A program made the position numbers and the translations under genes. A stretch of 64,000 nucleotides of DNA from Adenanthera pavonina (Eukaryota; Streptophyta; Magnoliopsida; Fabales; Fabaceae). Location: positions 34,072,001-34,136,000 of the forward strand of contig JAIVEN010000016.1 of the NCBI GenBank assembly GCA_026686845.1, read 5' to 3'. The notes under the pieces were generated by a model. That model searched no databases. It was not told the DNA's origin and was given only the letters and a program-made list of their open reading frames with translations. This document shows positions 1-9,187 of the stretch, piece by piece (the first letter of the stretch is position 1; every line of letters starts with the position of its first letter).

Positions 1-514
1 GCTTTGTATAAGCATCCCTAAAATAATGATTAGGGACATGTCTCTTTCTCATGATGGCTTTCATTTCATTCCAAGACCGAATTGGACCTTCACCTGTACA
101 TCTTCTAGTGGTAAGCAATTGGTCCCACTAAATGCTTGCATAATCTGTAAATTCCACCATAGCTAATTTCACTTTGCTCTCCTCTGAATAAGAATGACAC
201 TCAAAGACATGCTCCACTCTTCTTTCCCATTCAAGATATACATCGGGATCGGCTTTTCCTTGAAAGAAAGAGATTTTCCTCTTTATGTTACCAAGAGGAT
301 CCTTCTTATGAAATGATGGTTGTCTAGTCCTTCTTGATTGAGGCACTTCTTCACTAGATTCATTTTCATCTTCACTCATCATATTTTTGTTTCGGCCTCT
401 TTTGGAATTGGAAGATGATTCCATGCCATCTAATCTTGCATTTAATCTCTTAAATTGCTCATGGATAGATTTGATGAACAACTTAAGATCAACTTCACCT
501 TCATCACTAGACAT
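1..514 (-). pseudogene. Ty3/gypsy gag, 5' part, runs off the left edge
   Basis: This is the N-terminal half of a retrotransposon Gag, the nucleocapsid-shell protein that packages element RNA. The start ATG lies at 514-512 and the reading frame runs leftwards. A basic, acidic-patched leader is followed by the capsid signature YLEWERRVEHVFECHSYSEE, typical of the plant Retrotrans_gag domain. The frame is interrupted by a TAG at about 128-130 where Gag proteins normally have tryptophan. Clear Gag sequence (WDQLL, then WNEMKAIMRKRHVPNHYFRDAY) continues in the same frame to the window edge. The copy is therefore dead by at least one nonsense change, and the rest of the element lies outside. It is not part of the neighbouring gypsy element, which has its own gag further right. 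Confidence 0.8.
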
Positions 515-759
515 GATTTCTACCTAAAATTGTTAGTGCAAACAAAGGAAAAGAAAGTAATGGAACCTCACACACTATTCTCACGTGTTTACACTCAACA
601 ATAATATGCAAGAAAGGAAACAAGTCGCAGCACAATGATAAATTAGGAAATAAGATTAGGAAAGTAGCAATCCACACAAGAGTTTGAAACTTGCTAATCA
701 AATTTGTTGAATTTAGTAATTTCCAATGTGACTTGAAGAGTAAGAAGAACAAAAGAACC
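515..759 (-). other. Untranslated leader of the left-edge gag
   Basis: No ORF is supported. The stretch contains a motif around 570-600 (CTCACGTGTTTACACTCAACAA) that recurs just upstream of the gag starts at about 5,940 and 11,655. This marks it as the leader of a related retroelement family. It is cut at 759/760 by the LTR end of the gypsy element. Confidence 0.5.
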
Positions 760-1139
760 TATAACAACTTACCTCCAAATACCTCCAGACTTAACCAAAA
801 CTACAAAAATCATTAACCAATACACACCTCATCCTTTAAAAACAGCAAAAACAGAACAACAACACCCAAAACTGGGCTGGGGCCACGGCCGCTACAATAC
901 CGCCGCGGCTCTGGCCTCCCCTGAAACTCCCTTGCTTCTAGCCTCACTGGCGCCGAGGCCTGGACTCTGAAGCCACGGCGCCCCCTGCTGATATGGGATT
1001 TCAGCAACTTCTACAATCCGGGGCGAATTTCCGACGTGCATAACTTTATGCTCCGACCTTCGATTGACTTAATTCCAACTCCTACAAGTCAATATAGTCC
1101 CAAGCTATTCATAGACACCCTTCTTGCCTCAAACCAACT
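760..1139 (-). repeat. Partial 3' LTR of the gypsy element
   Basis: The stretch aligns base for base, with scattered substitutions, to 9188-9568 of the right LTR. Both include the GC-rich block around 880-995 and 9300-9415. Homology stops at the CCAACTC near 1133-1139, where pol sequence begins. Only the R/U5 side of the LTR remains. Confidence 0.8.
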
Positions 1140-2823
1140 CCTACAAGTCAATCTACAAATGAAAGATCGATCCTTATGGGTGAGTCTAGTCAATGGCATA
1201 ACAAGTTGAGAGAATCCCTTAATGAACCTTCGGTAAAATCTGGCCAAACCCAGAAAACTCTGAATTTCAGTCACCGATTGAGGTCTCGCCCAATTCAACA
1301 CCGCTTCAACTTTACTAATGTCTATTGCCACTCCTTTTGCAGAAATCACGTGACCCAGAAATTTCACCTCCTGTAGCCCAAACTCATACTTACTGAGCTT
1401 AGCATATAGTTGGTGATTTCTGAAGATGAAGTGCATGCTCTTCCTCACTCTTGGAGTATATCAGAATATCATCGATAAATACCACCACAAATTTATCTAG
1501 ATACGATCAAAACACTCTATTAATATAATCCATGAAGATTGCCGGGGCATTAGTCAACCCGAATGGCATCACCAGAAACTCATAATGACCATATCGTGTT
1601 CGAAATGCTGTTTTAGGTACATCTTTAGCACGCACTCACAATTGATGGTATCCTGATCTCAAATCGATTTTAGAGAATACGGAAGCACCTGCCAACTGAT
1701 CAATCAAGTCTTCAATCCTGGGCAAAGGATATTTGTTCTTGATCGTCACTCGGTTTAGTTGCCTGTAGTCAATGCACAATTTGATGCTACCTTCCTTCTG
1801 CTTAACAAACAACACTGGAGCTCCCCAAGGTGAGACACTCGATCTGATAAGACCTCTTTTCAACAAATTCTCAATTTGCTTCTTCAGTTCCTTCAATTCT
1901 GATGGGGCCATTAGATATGGAGCCTTCGAAATAGGACTTGTTCCGAGCACCAAATCGATGGAAAACTCCAGTTCTCGTGGTGGCGACAAACCGGTGACCT
2001 CCTCTGGAAACACATCCAGAAATTCATTCACTACTGGGTATCTTTCGACACCACCTTTCATATCCATATTCACAGAGAAGAAAACTAGAAACCCTTGGCA
2101 ACCTTTCTTCAGATACCTGTCGGCTTGGGCAAAGGACAAACAAACATTCTCATCCCCTTCAACAAAGGGATATTCATAGGCAAAGACACAATCTTTCGAG
2201 CAAAGTCAAGAATGGCATTATTCACCTCCAGCCAATCCGTCCCAATTATCACATCAATCTCTTGTAACGGCAAGCAGATTAGATCCAGAGTAGTGCTTCG
2301 ATGTTCAAAACAAACCACACAATTTAAACAAGCTTGAGCTGTTCTTATTGAAACTCCCATAGGCTTCGATACTAACAACTCAAAAGGCAACTCCATTGCC
2401 ACAATACCCAATCTCCGAGTACAATCAAAAGAAATAAAGGAATGTGATGACCTGAATCAAACAAAGCATGAATAGAGTAACCATTGAGTTTAAGTTTACC
2501 TCTAATCAAGTTAGGTGTTGCATCCGCTTCCTGTCGAGTGATAGCAAAAACTTGTCCGGGCATCATGGGCCTCCTCGTCACATCATCACGCCTTGGATCC
2601 CAACAATTCCGCGACATATGACCCGGTCTTCCACAATTATAACAAATTAAGCACAGACTATCACCATGGCTAAACCCGCATTTCGTGCACAGATTTGATG
2701 CACTACCTGAACCATATTGAGATGCAATGGAGTCCCTTCCTGCATGCTCGCTTTGAGTGGAACTTCCTTGTTCAAAACCACCTCGATAGAAGGGTCCTCT
2801 GCTAAACCGACCTCTATTGGACT
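1140..2823 (-). pseudogene. gypsy pol fragment: zinc knuckle, protease, reverse transcriptase
   Basis: In minus-strand order there is a CCHC zinc knuckle (CYNCGRPGHMSRNC, near 2600-2645) and an aspartic protease with the active-site triplet in HALFDSG (about 2430). The protease C-terminal part carries IIGTDWLEVNNAILDF (about 2210-2260). Reverse transcriptase follows, with CIDYRQLNRVTIKNKYPLPRI (about 1690-1780), FSKIDLRSGYHQL (about 1640) and the catalytic FIDDI at about 1470-1485. The C-terminal LGHVISAKG and FLGLARFYRRFI motifs lie at 1220-1370. The frame is broken by a frameshift after DSG and by TGA codons after GYHQL and before the YLDKFVVVFIDD block. Both TGA codons stand where arginine is usual. 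Coding ends near 1150; RNase H and integrase are absent, so the copy cannot encode its own replication. Confidence 0.88.
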
Positions 2824-3743
2824 TGATGGGAGACACGTTAGGAACCTGTCCTAAGAGCCTTCTTTGATATAAGGATCGTGCAACTCAAGGAAAGATAAAT
2901 TGAACACAAGAACAATGAAGAACAACAATGAACAAAAACTAAAGAAAATAGACACGAAATAAGAAGACTGAACAAATGTTGGTCAAAGGAAGTAGACTCC
3001 AAGAGAACCCGTCTCTTGAACCCTAACTCCGGGATGCCACAAGGATCACCACTCCTTGATAAGTCCTCATTCTTTCTGGCACTCAAGGATAAGCAAGAAA
3101 GAACTCACAGAACAACAATAAAGTCGCTGAAAAGAAATTCATTCATTCATGTTGTGTCTGCAAGAGTACAAGAGGTGCCTATTTATAGGCAAGTATTAAC
3201 CCACAAACTAACTCTACTTCACCCCACAAACCTAACCTTATTAATGCTAATTAATACAAAAAGGAAATCCTAAGTCAAAAGGAGCATTTAATTCTAATTT
3301 TGAATTTGAAAAGGTTGGCTCCTCTTAAATGCATAAAGCAAAGGAAATCAGATCATTATTTGCCTTTTATTGAAAAGGAAACAAATTGACTAAAATAATC
3401 CTAAGAAAACTTATTAAAAACTTCACTTTTAGTGACCACATGAGAAGCACATGTATTTTAAGTGAATTCTCCATATTGGGCCTTCTCCAAGTTGGGCTTG
3501 TTGACTATAATTTGGCTCCACATTTTCAGCTTGCCTCTTTCTTTGTTTTGGGCCTCAAAATCATTCAAATACAATGGTTCCATGTTAATCATATTTTGGA
3601 TCAACCCATTCATGGCTTTTGTTCTAGCTCTAGTCATTGGTCCTCCAATGCCTTGAAGTGGGCCTTGAATTTGTCCATGGTTCATTGTTGCTCTTAGCTT
3701 GCCCTCATCATCAAATGCTTCATGCCTCGATTGTAGTCTATCA
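2824..3743 (-). repeat. 3' LTR of the young gag-only element
   Basis: The LTR is 920 bp and bounded by TG...CA. Comparison by eye with 7153-8072 gives about five substitutions (near 2932, 3034, 3353, 3422 and 3503) and no length change. A TATA-like box, read on the minus strand as CTATAAATAGGC, lies at 3181-3190. The outer U3 part also encodes the end of the pol-tail ORF. Confidence 0.93.
3181..3190 (-). promoter_or_regulatory. TATA-like box in the 3' LTR
   Basis: Read on the minus strand, the stretch gives a TATAAAT core followed by AGGCACC. The identical box occurs in the 5' LTR at 7510-7519, where it would drive element transcription leftwards. A related box (GATAAATAGGTACC) sits at the matching place of the solo LTR near 56,522. 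Confidence 0.55.
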
Positions 3744-4083
3744 TTCCTTCCCCCTTTGAAAAGATTCGTCCTCGAATCTCCATAATCTATATGGAAAGAA
3801 AGGGAACGATTAAAAACATCAAATAAAAAATAAGGAGTATACTTACTTTTCAAGCTTGATTGATGCATCTTCTTTTCATCCCTTGGTTGAACTTGTGGTG
3901 TAATAATGACTCTTGGTTGCAAATTCATCCCTTTTAAAGTTTCATCTTTACATTCTTGCATTCCAAACCAATCTCCCGGATCAAAAATCTTGTAATGGCC
4001 ATTAGTTTGAAGTGCATAGGATTTGTAGTCATGCATTAGTGCATAAGAACTTGATTTTCCTTCCATAACATCCACACTAATAA
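3458..4083 (-). CDS. Pol C-terminal-tail ORF reading into the LTR
   Basis: The frame opens after a good splice-acceptor-like tract (TTTTTTATTGCAG, about 4085-4097), with ATG at about 4068. It encodes MEGKSSSYALMHDYKSYAL and FDPGDWFGMQ, then DSRTNLFKGG at the polypurine tract. It crosses the 3743/3744 boundary and continues in the LTR with GGPMTRARTKAMNGLIQ, ending at the TAA at 3458. Comparable S/LRTNPFxEGG and GPxTRARxK motifs close many plant Ty3/gypsy polyproteins, so I infer a relic of a pol C-terminus left after loss of the enzymes. Whether it is spliced to the gag ORF is unproven. Retention of an open frame across the LTR border is unusual. Confidence 0.5.
3744..3757 (-). other. Polypurine tract of the young element
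   Basis: The minus strand reads AAAGGGGGAAGGAA directly against the 3' LTR boundary. This is the expected place and composition for plus-strand priming during reverse transcription. Confidence 0.75.
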
Positions 4084-4395
4084 CCTGCAATAAAAAACTA
4101 GAGGCAAATTTGACACAACAAGACTCAAGGAAAATTAAGATTGTAGAATAAACATATGGGATAAACGCTGGGCAGATTTTCATATTATTTGCTTGGTTCA
4201 AAATTTGGAAGGATTTGACACCTGTGGATGATGCACATTGACAAGACACGGATGGAACATAGGTCACAAGAGGAATACATATGGATGAAAACAAAGTATC
4301 ACAAAGTTGGATGGAATGAGAAGAGAATGGGTTACTAGATAGAAAATGGAACACACAAGATTCATGAAAGTAAGATGGAAGAAACCAATAAAGAA

Positions 4396-5886
4396 CTAAA
4401 AAGACAATGACTTGTGAGACACACAAGAGACATAAAACATGAAATGAGTAGAAACTGCTTCACAAATGAATTGAGTTTGCAGAACACTGTGATGAAAATG
4501 TAATGAAGTGACATAGATGGATGAACTAGAGAAAGAAGACACTAAATGGTTAAACTGACTTTCTTTCACATTAAATTCAAGAGGAATTGAGGACTCATAA
4601 CACATGGATGGACTAAATAAATTATAAAAATCAGAGATAAAGTAAGAAGGATGGAGAAGATGAAAAGAAGGAACATATGGAAGATATGAAGGAAGGAGTT
4701 GTAAAGAAACTATCTTAAACTCTCGTTTACTCAAACAACTCACAATTGCTTTTACCTCATTATTCTCATCTTTTCTCAAACTCTCTTTTTCTTTTCTCGT
4801 TTCTCTCTTTTTCTTTCTCTTCTTCATTCTTCTCTCAAGTTTCTTTTCACTCATTTGTTTTCCTCTTTTTTCATTTTTCTGCACTCTTTCTTTTCTCTTT
4901 TGTTTTTCACTCTTGTTTTTACCACTCATATTCTTCTCACATTTATTTTTCCTTTCAAGCTCACTTTTGATTTTCTTGTGATTTTCATAGAATTGAATAC
5001 AACACATTTCATGGGCTTTCTTTACTTCAAAAGAACAACTATCATCAAATAACCATGGATGCCCAAACACCATATCAACATGTTCAACTTCATCACACCC
5101 ATGAGAACTAATTTCTAATGGCATAACAATGTGAGTATCACTAGAAACAAGTACACAACTATGAACAAAGTTTTCTATCACCTCACTAGTAACATCTAGA
5201 GCAGTTGTCTCCACTAATGGTGGTAAATGATCATGATCAATCCCATCAAGAATATCATCAACATTTTCCTCCTTAAGATTCTCAAGAACATCATACTCTA
5301 ATTCATAAGAAACATTATCAACACAAGGATTTTGAGAATTAGAGGTACCTTCAAGAGTGGTTGATTCCCTTGGTTCAACAACCATTGTAGATGTTGAGGA
5401 AGATATCTCCTCCATTGCATCTTTTTGCTCCAAATGAGAATCACTTGGACTTGGAACTGAAATTTGTACCTTAGAAGTTTGCTCCTTTCTATGAGTTGGA
5501 AGATACTCATAGAAGTAGTGGTGTGGTGCATACTTTTGCTTCAAAATGAGCTTCATGCTATTCCAAGTATCACACTGTTTCTCTTCACGAAGGTGCTTTC
5601 TTTCAAATCGTTCCCACCAAACTTTGGCTTTTCCTTCTAAGTGAAGAGTAGCTAATTTCACTTTCTCAAACTCGGAGTACTGGCAATCTTCAAACCATTG
5701 TTCAATTCTTTCTTCCCACTCCAAGTACATTTCAAGATCATTCTCTCCACAAAATTTTGGGATGTTCAATTTAACATCCTTTTTGCATGAAGAAACTTGC
5801 ATGCTATCCAATTTGACATTCAACTTCTGGATTTGATCATTAAAAGCTCTCATTAAAACTTTAAGTTCAAGTTCTTCACCAGCCAT
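4396..5886 (-). CDS. Gag-like ORF of the young element
   Basis: The start at 5886 (MAGEELELK) is preferred over the upstream in-frame ATG at 5958 because the leader is shared with the other gag copies. Residues 1-45 form a heptad-like helix. Residues about 45-130 are the Retrotrans_gag capsid region, with EMYLEWEERIEQWFEDCQYS and KVWWERF. Residues about 155-300 are acidic and serine-rich. Residues about 310-400 are a very basic lysine/glutamate coiled-coil stretch (KKRKKKRETRKEKES). The C-terminus is hydrophobic. No zinc knuckle, protease or polymerase follows. The frame is open, unlike every other gag in the window. It should assemble a particle in the cytoplasm if expressed, but reverse transcription must be supplied by another element. 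Confidence 0.7.
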   Translation of the reverse strand: MAGEELELKVLMRAFNDQIQKLNVKLDSMQVSSCKKDVKLNIPKFCGENDLEMYLEWEERIEQWFEDCQYSEFEKVKLATLHLEGKAKVWWERFERKHLREEKQCDTWNSMKLILKQKYAPHHYFYEYLPTHRKEQTSKVQISVPSPSDSHLEQKDAMEEISSSTSTMVVEPRESTTLEGTSNSQNPCVDNVSYELEYDVLENLKEENVDDILDGIDHDHLPPLVETTALDVTSEVIENFVHSCVLVSSDTHIVMPLEISSHGCDEVEHVDMVFGHPWLFDDSCSFEVKKAHEMCCIQFYENHKKIKSELERKNKCEKNMSGKNKSEKQKRKERVQKNEKRGKQMSEKKLERRMKKRKKKRETRKEKESLRKDENNEVKAIVSCLSKREFKIVSLQLLPSYLPYVPSFHLLHPSYFISDFYNLFSPSMCYESSIPLEFNVKESQFNHLVSSFSSSSIYVTSLHFHHSVLQTQFICEAVSTHFMFYVSCVSHKSLSF

Positions 5887-7138
5887 GCTTAGAATCTCAA
5901 ATATATTACTGAATAGAAGACAAAGAAAGGACCTTGCACACTCTCTCACGTGTTTCACTCAACAATGATACAAATTCACTCGTGTTTTGCACACTTTAAA
6001 GGCTTTTTCCAGAAATGATATTTATTACACTCTTGCCTTTTACCACTCACTCTTGCTTCCTATGAGAGTGCAAAATTGAATTTGAACTTAAAATCAAGAA
6101 GCAATGTTTTTTTTTAGTGGCAATCTCAAAGTCAAAGATCCAAAAATTCAAATTCTCAAAAGAGTTTAAAATGTTGGTGACCAACAAAGAAAGATCGGCT
6201 TTCTGTTTTTAGCAAAGAAACGAATTTTCCAGCCAAGAAAAGAGAAAAGGAAATGCTGGAAATTAAGACAAGAAGAAAGATGTGGTGTGTATACCAAAGG
6301 AAGGAACTTTTAGATGACTATTAAATATGAAACAAGAAAGGAACAAGTTAGGGAATTAAATTATGAAGGAAATAGAATTAAACTAGAAGAGTAAAATTCT
6401 GGGTAGAAAATAAAAGACAAGAATGGAAACTTACCACAAATGAGAAATTATGAATGGGTATTCAAAAGATGATTCTCCTTTAATGAGATAAGAATAGGGA
6501 GCAATAACATTAATGCCCAATCACAAAAAGGAAATTTGTAATTCAAAGTATTACCTTGATTGAAAGATCTCAAAGTAGGAAAGAAAACAAGATCTCCTTA
6601 ATTTTTTTGGAAATTGCCTTAGCAGCCGTACCTTTTTTTTTTTTTTTAATTTTATATACGAAATTTTCTTTCCAAGGCTGCAATCAATTCTCTCTTTCTT
6701 TTTCTGTTTCTTTTTTGTTTTTTTTTTGGCAAAATCACAACAAGAAATCTGGGCAGTAACTAAATTCTTTGGGCAGATAGCAAAGAACTCCACAATCTCA
6801 ATGGAAACAAGAATCAAATATGGTAAGATCCTTTAGCAAAGAAAATGAAAGAAAATAGACAACGAAATTAGAATAGATCATGCCACAATAAGAACAAAAC
6901 AAAAGATTATGAAGTCTGGAAAATAGATCAAGAACATAGAACAAAATAGCAAGGTAAAAACGAATGAACAGTAACATATAGTACAATGAACAGAGACGAA
7001 GGAACAGTATGGATGAACAGTACGAATATTTTCTGGACAGCAAGCATGAACAGTACGTATGAACAGTGCTACGATTTTCTGGATAGCAAGGAAAAATGGA
7101 ATGAAACAACAGAAACACGCCTTGATTTGCAAGCCGAA
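5887..7138 (-). other. Leader of the young element
   Basis: The stretch lies between primer site and gag start and is non-coding. It includes A-rich purine blocks, a T-run near 6,630-6,650, and around 6,965-7,065 four to five repeats of a GAACAGTAnnnATGAACAGT-like motif. The leader would carry packaging signals, but none can be identified from sequence alone. Confidence 0.55.
6965..7070. repeat. Short ATGAACAGTA direct repeats in the leader
   Basis: The motif ATGAACAGTA or a close variant recurs at about 6964, 6987 (as ATGAACAGAG), 7012, 7046 and 7058. It is interspersed with TTTTCTGGACAGCAAG-like segments, giving a locally repetitive leader next to the primer site. Confidence 0.55.
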
Positions 7139-7150
7139 GCTCTGATACCA
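7139..7150 (-). other. Primer-binding site of the young element
   Basis: The minus strand reads TGGTATCAGAGC, the full 12-base complement of the 3' end of plant initiator-Met tRNA. It is separated from the 5' LTR by two bases (7151-7152) and fixes the element's orientation. Confidence 0.9.
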
Positions 7151-7152
7151 AA

Positions 7153-8072
7153 TGATGGGAGACACGTTAGGAACCTGTCCTAAGAGCCTTCTTTGATATA
7201 AGGATCGTGCAACTCAAGGAAAGATAAATTGAACACAAGAACAATGAAGAATAACAATGAACAAAAACTAAAGAAAATAGACACGAAATAAGAAGACTGA
7301 ACAAATGTTGGTCAAAGGAAGTAGACTCCAAGAGAACCCGTCTCTTGAACCCTAACTCCGGGACGCCACAAGGATCACCACTCCTTGATAAGTCCTCATT
7401 CTTTCTGGCACTCAAGGATAAGCAAGAAAGAACTCACAGAACAACAATAAAGTCGCTGAAAAGAAATTCATTCATTCATGTTGTGTCTGCAAGAGTACAA
7501 GAGGTGCCTATTTATAGGCAAGTATTAACCCACAAACTAACTCTACTTCACCCCACAAACCTAACCTTATTAATGCTAATTAATACAAAAAGGAAATCCT
7601 AAGTCAAAAGGAGCATTTAATTCTAATTTTGAATTTGAAAAGGTTGGCTCCTCTTAAATGCATAAAGCAAAGCAAATCAGATCATTATTTGCCTTTTATT
7701 GAAAAGGAAACAAATTGACTAAAATAATCCTAAGAAAACTTATTAAAAACGTCACTTTTAGTGACCACATGAGAAGCACATGTATTTTAAGTGAATTCTC
7801 CATATTGGGCCTTCTCCAAGTTGGGCTTGTTGATTATAATTTGGCTCCACATTTTCAGCTTGCCTCTTTCTTTGTTTTGGGCCTCAAAATCATTCAAATA
7901 CAATGGTTCCATGTTAATCATATTTTGGATCAACCCATTCATGGCTTTTGTTCTAGCTCTAGTCATTGGTCCTCCAATGCCTTGAAGTGGGCCTTGAATT
8001 TGTCCATGGTTCATTGTTGCTCTTAGCTTGCCCTCATCATCAAATGCTTCATGCCTCGATTGTAGTCTATCA
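7153..8072 (-). repeat. 5' LTR of the young gag-only element
   Basis: The LTR is 920 bp with the same ends as its partner at 2824-3743. It is followed at 8073-8077 by GGACT, which repeats the bases before the other LTR. Its TATA-like box is at 7510-7519. It would be the promoter-bearing LTR. Confidence 0.93.
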
Positions 8073-9042
8073 GGACTGTTCCCATCCAAATATGCCTCTT
8101 CCTCTACCATGGCAGCCTCGATTTTGACGGCCTCTTCCTCCACTAGAACCTGTGCTGCCACCACTACTACCACTACCTGGGCCACTTCCTTTACTAATTC
8201 CTCCTGTAGGTCCTAGATGAGAAAAAGGCCCGAATCATGGAATTCCTTCTATACTCTTTGGCCTCCTTCATCCGTTTATAGAGAGCATGAATCTTCGCAC
8301 ACAAGTCCTCAAAGGACATAAACTCTACCACAGACAGCCGCTCCTTGATCTCTGGATGAGCTCCCTCAAACAACCTTTAAGCCATCCACCTATCATCAGG
8401 ATAATTAATCATATGAGTGGAATACTTGGCTAAGTCCAAAAACTGATCAATATATTCATTCGCCAACAAATTCCCTTGCTGAAAAGCTAGGAACTCAGCT
8501 TCCTTCTGCATCATTAAAGTTAGAGGGAGGTAGTGTGCAAAGAACCGTCCCTTAAACTATTCCCAGGTCATTAGGGGATCCATGACTTCAGCATTGGGAA
8601 CAACACTTCTCCACCAACGCTTGACCTTCTTCTCAAGCTTAAAGGCCGCTAGTTGCACCCTCTGCTCTGAGGTGCAATCCATCACGCTAAAGATATTCTC
8701 CAACTATTCTATCCAATTCTCAGCTTAGGAAACATCTGTGATACCTTCGAAAGTCGTGGGAGCAAACTTTTGAAAGTCCTTTAACTGTGAAGAGATACCC
8801 CTTCTTTCAACCCTTGGGGCTCTCTTAGGCTCTACCACATTTTTATTCTCTCCTGCGTTCAAATCCACATACATGCCGGCCTCTTCATTCATTCTACCCT
8901 GCTCATGTCTATCCATTCGCTCTTGTAGCCTATTCAACACTTCCCCCTAGGTATTTACTTGGTTATTGATGTCAGCAAACATTTCTTGCATTTGTCTCAT
9001 GAAATCACTATTACTCTGTCTTCCTCTTCCTCTATGAGACAT
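8073..9042 (-). pseudogene. gypsy gag of the host element, N-terminal part
   Basis: The start MSHRGRGRQSNSDFMRQM lies at 9042, about 130 bp inside the primer site. A helical N-terminus is followed by a capsid region containing FQKFAPTTFEGI, FSVMDCTSEQRVQLAAF, VKRWWRS and YLPLTLMMQKEAEFLAFQQG. The order matches plant chromovirus-type Gag. The frame is interrupted by several TAG codons (for example near 8950, 8727 and 8705) at places that normally code glutamine, lysine or tryptophan. Gag continues beyond the nested insertion into the zinc-knuckle region at 2600-2823, so the young element split this gene. Confidence 0.82.
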
Positions 9043-9171
9043 ATTCCTACACACAAGCCACAACACACTCAATTATATGGTTCTGGACTAGCATTACCGT
9101 GGGAACATAGTCCATGTATTTACAATTGTGCCAAGTAGTATTTCAAGCAGAAACAATGGCCCAAAACCATT

Positions 9172-9183
9172 GTTCTGATACAA
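9172..9183 (-). other. Primer-binding site of the gypsy element
   Basis: The minus strand reads TTGTATCAGAAC, 10 of 12 bases of the initiator-Met primer site. It lies four bases from the LTR end at 9188. The two mismatches agree with the age of the element. Confidence 0.65.
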
Positions 9184-9187
9184 AAAA

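Larger units (their letters stand above)
2824..8072 (-). mobile_element. Young gag-only LTR retrotransposon (TR-GAG type), nested in gypsy
   Basis: This is a complete insertion of 5,249 bp. Two 920-bp LTRs (2824-3743 and 7153-8072) begin TGATGGGAG and end TCTATCA on the plus strand. They are flanked by a perfect target duplication GGACT at 2819-2823 and 8073-8077. Minus-strand orientation is set by the initiator-Met primer site at 7139-7150 and the purine tract at 3744-3757. The 3.4-kb interior carries one gag-like ORF and a short pol-tail ORF but no protease, reverse transcriptase, RNase H or integrase. It matches the described class of terminal-repeat elements with a GAG domain and must be moved in trans. 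The LTRs differ at about five sites, which points to recent insertion. Confidence 0.92.

Noticed and set aside
813..1007. Conserved small protein, because the same 64-residue ORF appears at 9,241-9,435
   Set aside because: Both lie in copies of one LTR, so identity is due to the repeat and not to coding constraint.
3016..3697. Plus-strand ORFs duplicated at 7,345-8,026
   Set aside because: They sit in the two LTRs of the young element on the strand opposite to transcription.
4746..5052. Plus-strand serine/phenylalanine-rich ORFs
   Set aside because: They are antisense shadows of the lysine/glutamate-rich gag tail. The same applies at 10,195-10,475.
6551..7165. Minus-strand ORFs with lysine or cysteine/leucine runs
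   Set aside because: They lie in the untranslated leader and arise from A/T homopolymers.
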